Below are positions 33,988-40,082 of a stretch of 40,082 bases of DNA, piece by piece. Source of the stretch: an uncultured Chitinophagales bacterium (GTDB lineage Bacteria > Bacteroidota > Bacteroidia > Chitinophagales > UBA2359); contig CALBCY010000033.1 in assembly GCA_937927195.1 (NCBI GenBank), positions 1-40,082 of the forward strand, read 5' to 3'. The translations under genes and the position numbers were made by a program. Position 1 is the stretch's first letter. Every line of letters starts with the position of its first letter. The notes under the pieces are model-generated. The model had not been told where the DNA came from, searched no databases, and saw nothing but the letters and a program-made list of their open reading frames with translations.

Positions 33988-34360
33988 ATTTACAGGTAAT
34001 TGGGGTTAAATAAGATTTTGCAGGATTAAAAATTTCAGTAGGTTGGCTTCATCGTTTGTCTAAACCTGTGAAAGAAATCTTCAAAACATTCCATGAATAT
34101 AAATGATATAATGCTCGCTGTCAACTTTTAAATGAAAATATGTTCGATTAATGGCAAATAAATAGGGCGAGGTTTAATTTGAAAGAGTTATTGATTGACT
34201 AATTATTGAAGATAAGTTGAAGTCGAAGATTAAGATTAAGATTAAGATTAAAAATTATTGATTCGGTTGGTTTGTAATTTTAACGCAAGGACGCAAGGGA
34301 AGATTGTAAAAACTGGCACTCAAAACCGAGAACCGAATGCCGAATATCGAATACAGATTT
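33988..34360. other. Repeat-rich intergenic region
   Basis: 373 bases without a gene. It holds the presumed promoter of the SprF-like operon, four to five copies of the hexamer AGATTA at 34227-34252, a half-copy of the GGTTTGTAATTTT core (34268-34280) followed by ACGCAAGGACGCAAGGG, and a CCGAATGCCGAATATCGAATAC-type run at 34324-34350 (pattern of about 8-base periodicity). These are typical degenerate intergenic repeats of the phylum. Confidence 0.6.
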
Positions 34361-37303
34361 TCATTCGGGATATCTTGGATCTGAGATGTACGCCATTTTT
34401 TGCATAGAGTGGACCTCGATAGAGGCCTGTCCAAATTCGATGACAACCTTTCCTGTTATTTTATAACAACCTTTTCCTTTGAGGGGATATTTTCTGAGGT
34501 TATCGGGAAAATGAGTGGTATCAAAAAAGTCTCCATTGTAGTCGAACCAGGTTCCAAAATTCATCAATCCTTTGACCGTTCGAACGTCTTTTCTAGCGAT
34601 GAAATAGCCTACAATTTCAATGATTTTATTCTCCATATTGTTGAAATCTTTCGTGAAATGCTTGCCTCTATAATCGGTCTTCAGCAATTCGAATGGCGTG
34701 TAAGAAACGGGAAAACCGATGAGTTCCATTTCATCAAAAGCATCTTCTCTAGGAGAACGATCCAATGTGGGCAATTCAAAGGTTTTAGGGGCTTCGTAAA
34801 ACAATTGCTGTTGGCTTACAACTGCCTGATTTATAAGCATTCGGGCTTCGAGTGCTAATTCATTTTTCAGTTTGCCTGTAAAAGCAAAACCACCAGAGAA
34901 AATGAGTACTTCGAGTGACTCCAAACTGATTGGAATTCTATAAAGAAAATCTTGAAGTGATTGAAATGGTCCACGTTTTAATCGTTCTATTTCGATTACA
35001 CCTGCGACTTTCTTCTCGAGATTTTTCAGATAATTGAAGCCTACATAAATTTCATTTTTACCATGTAAGGTTGTCAGGTAACGACTTTTATTGACACAAG
35101 GAGGATGGACTTTGGCACCCAGCCTTTTTGCCTCGTGAAAATATATTTCAGCCTGATAAAAACCGCCAAAATTATTGAGTACCGAAACCATAAATTCCAT
35201 TGGATAATAGGCTTTCAAATAAAGACTTTGGTAGCTTTCGACAGAGTACGATGCGGAGTGTGCTTTGCAGAATGAGTAACCAGCAAAAGATTCGATCTGG
35301 CGATAGACTTCGGTCGTCAGTTCATCTGGGTAACCCTTGGCTTTGCAGTTATCGATAAACCTTTGTCTGATGTTTAGAAACTCTTCTCGAGAACGAGTTT
35401 TGCCAGACATGGCTCTTCGTAAAATGTCTCCATCGGCCAAATCTAATCCACCAAAATAATGGGCAATTTTGATGACATCTTCTTGATAAACCATGATGCC
35501 GTAAGTCTCTCCCAAGTGTTCCTGAAAGGCATCGTGCAAGTACTTGAAACTTCCTGGATTGTTGTGTCGTGAAATGTATTCACGGAGCATTCCAGATTTT
35601 GCTACGCCTGGTCTAATGATAGAAGTTGCCGCAACAAGGATCGGATAGTTATCGCATTTCAGTCTTTTCAAAACTCCACGCATGGCAGGACTTTCAATAT
35701 AGAAGCAACCCAATGTTTTTCCTTCGCGCAACATTTCATTGGCCTGCTTGTCGTATTTGAGTTTGTCCAATCGGCTGTGGATGTCAACTTTCACCTTGGT
35801 TCTTTCTTGGACCAATTTCACGCAATCATCAATGTGACCAATTCCACGTTGACCAAGAATATCGAGTTTTTCGAAACCGATGTCTTCGCCGGTGTACATA
35901 TCAAATTGTGTAGTTGGAAATCCCTTGGGTGGCATTTCCAGCGCAGAGTAAGCTGTAATTGGCTTTTCAGAAATCAATACACCACATGCGTGTATACTTC
36001 GCATATTGGGAAAGTATTCTAGTTTTTTTCCAAACTTGTGAATCGCTCTGACAATTTTATTATCGGGATGTTGATCATGTGCTTGTCTCGACATTTCATC
36101 TAAGTCTTCTTTTGGGAGCCCCAGTGTTTTACCAATTTCACGAACAATAGAACGATGTTTAAAATGGGTAACGGTTCCTATGAAAGCTGTATTTTTTCCA
36201 TCAAATCTTTTAAAGATATAATTCAGTATTTCATCTCGAAACTGCCAGCTCCAATCGATGTCAAAATCTGGTGGACTGGTCCTGTTGGGATTGAGGAAAC
36301 GTTCGAAATACAGATCGAGTTCGAGTGGGCAGACATTGGTAATGCCCAAAGCATAGCTGACGATGCTGTTTGCTCCACTCCCCCGCCCCACATGATAAAA
36401 TCCGCGACTTTGGCTGTAACGAATAATGTCCCAAGTAATGAGGAAATAAGCAGAAAAGCCCATATTGTGAATAATTTCCAATTCCTTCTTTGCTCTTTCG
36501 TAGGCTTCTGTATTGTCTTTGCCATACTTCTGAGCCAGTCCATCCATGGCGAGGCTTTCCAAAAGCAGTTTGTCACTTGCCAGAGAATTGGTGTAGGTTG
36601 CCTTGTTTTTAGATTTCATAAAATTGAAATCGAAGCTGCAATCGCTTATGAGTTTTTCTGTATTTCGTAAAATGTGTGGATGGTTGATGTATTGTTCCCT
36701 CAGAAAATCGACCGATTGCATTTGTTCATTTTCCCTGCAAAGACTTTTATCTTGCAGCATACTGATTAAAGTATTGTTGTCGATGGCGCGTAAAATTTTA
36801 TGCAAACGAAAAGAGTCTCTATCCGCATCTACTGTAACTGGATGATGAATGATCAATCGATCCTTGTACTTATTGAGTGGGCTGTTGTACAATTTATTGA
36901 GCTGTTCGACCCGTACTCCGATGTATTCATTTTCCCTCAATCGCCTCGGTGCATTTTCGAAAGGATAGACCACAAAGACGTCGTTCGCTGCTGGAGCGGT
37001 ATAAGAATGTGCTTTGTGTCCCATATTGATATCGGTCAGCCATTCATTCATTTCACCGAAGCCCTGTGTATTTTTTGCAAGGGCGACAAAGAGTTGTTCT
37101 TCTTTGTCCTGAAAGTCCATTCCGACAATGGCTTGTATGTTTTCCTTGCGACAAGATTTCACGAATTCAAAAACTCCGGTTGAGTTGTTGATATCGGTTA
37201 GTGCCATAGCTTGGACATTAGCCTTTTTGGCTTTATTGATCAGCTCCTTTATGCTGATGGTGCCGTATCTCAGGCTGTAATATGAATGATTGTTAAGAAA
37301 CAC
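34361..37303 (-). CDS. DnaE-type DNA polymerase III alpha subunit, DnaE2/ImuC-like
   Basis: 980 residues, clearly shorter than replicative DnaE (~1160 in E. coli, longer in Bacteroidota). An N-terminal PHP domain (HSYYSLRYGTISIKELINKA, LTDINNSTGVFEFV, AIVGMDF) comes first; the usual HxH at its beginning is NNH, so metal-dependent PHP activity is doubtful. The C-family polymerase core has VGRGSGANSIVSYALGI, the catalytic PDFDIDW (P345, D346, D348) and EKLDILGQRG with the third Asp D481, then IIRPGVAKSGM, YGIMVYQEDV, SFCKAHSASYS. A helix-hairpin-helix region and a C-terminal OB-fold (IIEIVGYFIARKDVRTVKG) follow. Length and partnership with a Y-family polymerase 370 bases upstream suggest an error-prone translesion role, as with DnaE2/ImuC; neither ImuA nor LexA is in view. 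A second replicative DnaE is expected elsewhere. Confidence 0.88.
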   Translation of the reverse strand: MFLNNHSYYSLRYGTISIKELINKAKKANVQAMALTDINNSTGVFEFVKSCRKENIQAIVGMDFQDKEEQLFVALAKNTQGFGEMNEWLTDINMGHKAHSYTAPAANDVFVVYPFENAPRRLRENEYIGVRVEQLNKLYNSPLNKYKDRLIIHHPVTVDADRDSFRLHKILRAIDNNTLISMLQDKSLCRENEQMQSVDFLREQYINHPHILRNTEKLISDCSFDFNFMKSKNKATYTNSLASDKLLLESLAMDGLAQKYGKDNTEAYERAKKELEIIHNMGFSAYFLITWDIIRYSQSRGFYHVGRGSGANSIVSYALGITNVCPLELDLYFERFLNPNRTSPPDFDIDWSWQFRDEILNYIFKRFDGKNTAFIGTVTHFKHRSIVREIGKTLGLPKEDLDEMSRQAHDQHPDNKIVRAIHKFGKKLEYFPNMRSIHACGVLISEKPITAYSALEMPPKGFPTTQFDMYTGEDIGFEKLDILGQRGIGHIDDCVKLVQERTKVKVDIHSRLDKLKYDKQANEMLREGKTLGCFYIESPAMRGVLKRLKCDNYPILVAATSIIRPGVAKSGMLREYISRHNNPGSFKYLHDAFQEHLGETYGIMVYQEDVIKIAHYFGGLDLADGDILRRAMSGKTRSREEFLNIRQRFIDNCKAKGYPDELTTEVYRQIESFAGYSFCKAHSASYSVESYQSLYLKAYYPMEFMVSVLNNFGGFYQAEIYFHEAKRLGAKVHPPCVNKSRYLTTLHGKNEIYVGFNYLKNLEKKVAGVIEIERLKRGPFQSLQDFLYRIPISLESLEVLIFSGGFAFTGKLKNELALEARMLINQAVVSQQQLFYEAPKTFELPTLDRSPREDAFDEMELIGFPVSYTPFELLKTDYRGKHFTKDFNNMENKIIEIVGYFIARKDVRTVKGLMNFGTWFDYNGDFFDTTHFPDNLRKYPLKGKGCYKITGKVVIEFGQASIEVHSMQKMAYISDPRYPE

Positions 37304-37673
37304 GTTTTACTTTAGGCTATTGGCCTTTAGCTTTTGGCTTTTTTTAATTATTGATTGACTGATTATTAATTATTGATTCAGTGATTTGTATTTTTTTTGT
37401 ATTAGGTATTGGGTCGCACCGTTCGCTTTGCTAGGCCTTATGCTTTTAGGTCGTATCCCTTTGGGATTTTTTTGGTTTTGTTTGATTAAATGATTATTTA
37501 CTATTGATTCAGGTGGTTTGTGATTATTCACAATTTATTACATACCAACTGCCTTTGCATCTCAGCGACTTTGCGTTGAAATAAACATACCACTCCGCCT
37601 TTGTCTCTCTAGTAAGAAACAAAAAGACTAAATCCAATAAAATTCAATTTACTATGGCGCAATTAGGATGATA
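37304..37673. other. Repeat-rich spacer between polymerase genes
   Basis: 370 bases without a gene. It contains GGCTATTGGCCTTTAGC-type repeats, three copies of TTATTGATT-containing sequence, a copy of the GGTATTGGGTCGCACCGT element (37405-37450), a GGTGGTTTGTGATTATTCAC sequence like the GGTTTGTAATTTTGAACC core, and a CTTTGCATCTCAGCGACTTTGCG-like sequence (37552-37575). Together these mark accumulated degenerate intergenic repeats, not regulation of the polymerases. Confidence 0.6.
37405..37450. repeat. Dispersed intergenic repeat, copy 1
   Basis: Starts GGTATTGGGTCGCACCGTTC and ends with TTATGCTTTTAGG. About 46 bases, matching copy 2 at 38975-39017 with few differences and small gaps; similarity extends left through the T-run. 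Both copies sit in spacers flanking the dinB gene. Confidence 0.7.
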
Positions 37674-38822
37674 CTAAATCCCTGATGCTCTATTTACTGC
37701 CTTGTTACCGAATTTGTGCTTTAACAGATCCATGGCCTTGTATAAATTGACCATTTCGGAACTGTCTTCGAACATATTCATTTGAGGACCACCATTGATC
37801 AGACCACTTAAACGAACGCCGACTAAACGAATTAGCATGCGTCGTTGATACAATTTGTCAAAGAGCTCTTTAGCTTTATCAATCAAAATGTGGTCCAAAT
37901 TGGTGTAGGGGATTTTACATTGTTGGGTGTGGGTGTCAAAATTGGAATATCTAAGCTTAATGGTTATGACAGAACAGCATTGGTCATTGGTTCTCAGCTG
38001 ATGGGCTAATTTTTCGACCATCCCTATAAAGAGTGATCTCAAATAAGACACATCGATGGTGTCTTGCTGGAACGTACGTTCTGTTGAAATGGATTTTCGT
38101 TCGGAATAAGCGATGACAGGATTGGTGTCGATGCCATTGGCTTTTTTCCAGAGGACGAGTCCATTCTTACCCATTAATTTCACCGACATTTCCTGAGGAA
38201 TTTCGGAAAGGGTTTTAATGGTGCGGATGCCCATTCTCGAAAGGAGTTGGAATGTTTTTTGTCCGACCATTGGAATCTTGGCTACGCTGAGTGGATCGAG
38301 GAAAGGTCTGACTTGCGGAGCGGCGACATTGATCTTGCCCAAAGGTTTTCCTTCCGTCGTCGCTATTTTGGCGACGGTCTTATTGATAGACAGTCCAAAG
38401 CTGATCGGGAGACCGGACTCTTTGAGAACAGTGTCTGACAGTTCTTTGGTCCAGTTGAAACAACCAAAGTATTTGTCCATACCGCTAAGATCCATGTAAA
38501 ATTCATCGATGCTGGCTTTCTCGAGTAGCGGCGCTTTTTCTTTGAGAATCTCCGTAACCAGTTTTGATTTTTGGGAATAGAGTTCCATGTCGCCCTTCAA
38601 AACTGTAGCCTGTGGACATAGATGCAATGCATAGCGCATGGGCATAGCGGAGCGTACGCCGAATTTTCTTGCTTCGTAGGAGCAAGAAGCCACGACAGCC
38701 CGACCTGACTTACCACCAATAATTAGAGGAATGTTATTGAGAGATGAGTTGACCAATCGCTCGCAAGAGACGAAAAAAGTATCTAAATCTAAATGAGCTA
38801 CTGCTCTTTGTCCGTTCATCAT
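37674..38822 (-). CDS. dinB: Y-family DNA polymerase IV
   Basis: 382 residues, normal length. It copies past damaged template bases with low fidelity. The palm has AHLDLDTFFVSCERL, with catalytic D12, D14 and steric-gate F17, and ASIDEFYMDLS with D106 and E107. VVASCSYEARKFGVRSAMP is the finger region. Thumb HhH motifs (FLDPLSVAKIPMVGQKT, LSRMGIRTIKTLSEIP) and the little-finger domain (SERKSISTERTFQQD, VITIKLRYSNFDTHTQQ, IRLVGVRLSGL) follow. A start at either of the first two Met is possible. It is read in the same direction as the DnaE-type gene downstream, with a 370-base repeat-rich spacer, which suggests a translesion pair, although separate promoters are possible. No clear SOS box was seen. 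Confidence 0.95.
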   Translation of the reverse strand: MMNGQRAVAHLDLDTFFVSCERLVNSSLNNIPLIIGGKSGRAVVASCSYEARKFGVRSAMPMRYALHLCPQATVLKGDMELYSQKSKLVTEILKEKAPLLEKASIDEFYMDLSGMDKYFGCFNWTKELSDTVLKESGLPISFGLSINKTVAKIATTEGKPLGKINVAAPQVRPFLDPLSVAKIPMVGQKTFQLLSRMGIRTIKTLSEIPQEMSVKLMGKNGLVLWKKANGIDTNPVIAYSERKSISTERTFQQDTIDVSYLRSLFIGMVEKLAHQLRTNDQCCSVITIKLRYSNFDTHTQQCKIPYTNLDHILIDKAKELFDKLYQRRMLIRLVGVRLSGLINGGPQMNMFEDSSEMVNLYKAMDLLKHKFGNKAVNRASGI

Positions 38823-39155
38823 CGCATTGTAATCTTATGAAAATCTTACAGAACAAACTACAATTATAGGGCCAAAAAAGTTCCTCTTTTGGGGAGAAAG
38901 ATTGGGATATTTCGGAAGATTTTCGGAAGGGTGAAGAGTGTCAAGGGATTAGGTATATTGTTTTTTTGGTGTTGGGTATTGGGACGCACCGTCGCTTCGC
39001 TCGGCTTATGCTTTTGGAACGGCGATGAATCGCCTTTTGGGTTCGCTTGAGTTTAGGAGGGGCATTGACGCGATAAATCGCATTGCCACAAATAGACATA
39101 AATTGTATTGCCACAAAAGACACTTTGAAAGGAGTGACTTCCTTAATTTAATAAT
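38823..39155. other. Repeat-bearing spacer upstream of dinB
   Basis: 333 bases without a gene. It holds the dinB promoter region and, further right, the second GGTATTGGG element (38975-39017) and two copies of ATTGCCACAAA followed by AGACA (39081-39120). A weak inverted repeat AAGGA-GTGACT-TCCTT (39129-39144) lies just after the CHAT-protein stop. Confidence 0.55.
38975..39017. repeat. Dispersed intergenic repeat, copy 2
   Basis: GGTATTGGGACGCACCGTCG at its start and GGCTTATGCTTTTGG at its end, matching copy 1 at 37405-37450. Followed by the short palindrome GGCGATGAATCGCC (39021-39034), which is not in copy 1. Confidence 0.7.
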
Positions 39156-40082
39156 TCAATTCTTCCTCAGCAATACAAAGTAAACCAAGCAGAAAAGCAG
39201 CATAAATAAAATTATTCCTGCAAAACCATAAAGCAAATAATTGAATGGTTCAAAAACGGGACTGGTGTCGCCGATGGGAATGAAGCCTGCCCAAAAGAAT
39301 GGATGCATTCTTTCTGGAGAAGCTTGATTCAAGTAATTCAATTTGGCGGTTCGAAGAGCTTGCGGCTTGGATTCTCCTTTTTTGAGTTCTTTGTAAAAGC
39401 CGAGCATGACATCGGAGGTCTCTTCACTTGGAACAGACCAGAGGCTCATGACCAAACTGGGGCAGCCTGCGAATGCGAATGCTCGTGCAAGGCTCATTAC
39501 TCCTTCTCCTCGTTTGAGTTCGCCGTAGCCGGTGTTGCAGGCACTGAGTACCGCCAAGTCTGCATTTAGTTTCATATTGTACAACTCGTAAGAGTTGAGG
39601 TGATTGTCTTCTAATGTGTCAGTAGGGTCACTTGTGAAAATCAGCTTTGAATAATTCGGATTGTGGTGATCGGCCAAACCATGCATCGCTAAATGCAGTA
39701 TTTGGTAACGGCCTGCGTTTTCTTTGAAATTGCTTTCGGTCGCCTCTTTTCCCAACCATTTGTTACCGCCCAATAATTCTGAGATTTTTGAAACGGCTGT
39801 TCGAGCTTCGGGTAGGTCGACCATGCCACCACGGACTTTGAAATCGCGAAGGGCGAAGTCCGGTTCGTAGCCGATGGAATCGTTGGCTGAGGCGATCATG
39901 CCTTGATCTTCATAGATCGGTGCAAAACCACCGTAAACCAAATATTCGTATTCGGAGGAAAGTTCTTCTGCATCGTCAAACAAATGGTTCGCTGAATATG
40001 CATAACTAATGCTATAATCCTGGATCAGATAATCTTCGGGATTGTAGACATTGCCATCTGCATTGACCAATAAGGATTCAAA
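39156..40082 (-). CDS. CHAT-domain (caspase-like) protease with C-terminal membrane anchor, N-terminus outside window
   Basis: 309 residues are visible, and the frame stays open to the right edge (FESLLVNADGN at the edge), so the start, and probably an N-terminal TPR array, lies outside. The CHAT core has the catalytic His in YQILHLAMHGLADHH and the catalytic Cys in LAVLSACNTGYGELKRGEG, followed by GVMSLARAFAFAGCPSLVMSLWSVPS and the helix SDVMLGFYKELKKG; the ending MHPFFWAGFIPIGD is typical. Then comes a hydrophobic segment (NYLLYGFAGIILFMLLFCLV) and a basic tail LLRKN, placing the protein in the membrane. TPR-CHAT proteins act as proteases in regulated cleavage, including some in defence or cell-death systems; no such partners are visible here. 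Confidence 0.9.
   Translation of the reverse strand, partial: FESLLVNADGNVYNPEDYLIQDYSISYAYSANHLFDDAEELSSEYEYLVYGGFAPIYEDQGMIASANDSIGYEPDFALRDFKVRGGMVDLPEARTAVSKISELLGGNKWLGKEATESNFKENAGRYQILHLAMHGLADHHNPNYSKLIFTSDPTDTLEDNHLNSYELYNMKLNADLAVLSACNTGYGELKRGEGVMSLARAFAFAGCPSLVMSLWSVPSEETSDVMLGFYKELKKGESKPQALRTAKLNYLNQASPERMHPFFWAGFIPIGDTSPVFEPFNYLLYGFAGIILFMLLFCLVYFVLLRKN

Noticed and set aside
39303-39569. Plus-strand 88-residue frame within the CHAT gene
   Set aside because: It is antisense to the catalytic part of the CHAT domain; no independent support.

Overview
The window looks like a chromosomal segment of an AT-rich member of the Bacteroidota, most likely a Saprospiria-type lineage. The evidence is secreted proteins with type IX secretion (T9SS) C-terminal sorting domains of both type A and type B, a PorP/SprF-family outer-membrane protein next to an OmpA/PD40 protein, start sites without clear Shine-Dalgarno sequences, and dispersed degenerate intergenic repeats of the kind common in this phylum. 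The lineage below phylum level is inference. No rRNA, tRNA, CRISPR array, transposase or phage gene was recognised.

Layout. 1-0.9 kb: a DinB-superfamily gene (cut by the window edge) divergent from an HxlR-type regulator, with a near-perfect palindrome between them. 1.1-6.6 kb: a small protein that I read as beta-grasp (MoaD/ThiS)-like, followed by a 1663-residue DUF5724/DUF4132 (MolR/YehI-like) protein. 6.6-10.6 kb: a convergent secreted M43 metalloprotease with GEVED and T9SS type A domains. 11-19.1 kb: a four-gene locus on the minus strand, the most unusual part of the window. In transcription order it encodes a membrane-anchored OmpA-like protein with two OmpA-type modules, a membrane-anchored 1294-residue protein (six 93-residue repeats, long VEVIKEV repeats, three C-terminal helix-hairpin-helix modules), a 727-residue soluble relative with an HU-like N-terminus, and a protein made of two P-domains without protease or signal peptide. 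20-25.2 kb: a secreted unknown, aroA, aroB, two small unknown frames, an ABM-domain monooxygenase and a histidine phosphatase, all on the minus strand. 25.5-34 kb: an apparent operon of PorP/SprF-like protein, TPR-PD40-OmpA protein, an M43-like protein whose catalytic Glu is Gln, and a 1472-residue PKD-repeat surface protein with a T9SS type B domain. 34.4-38.8 kb: a DnaE-type replicative/translesion polymerase (980 aa) and a Y-family DinB polymerase, with repeat-rich spacers. 39.2 kb to the end: a membrane-anchored CHAT-domain protease, cut at its N-terminus.

How the genes may work together. The 25.5-34 kb operon follows the pattern in which an SprF-like protein supports export of a large type B adhesin and an OmpA/PD40 protein links the outer-membrane complex to peptidoglycan. 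The 11-19 kb locus combines a peptidoglycan-binding module, two inner-membrane anchors, very long rod-like repeats and potential nucleic-acid-binding modules (HhH and HU-like helices). A scaffold between cell envelope and nucleoid, or an intracellular filament, would fit, but no function is shown by the sequence. The DnaE/DinB pair suggests translesion synthesis.
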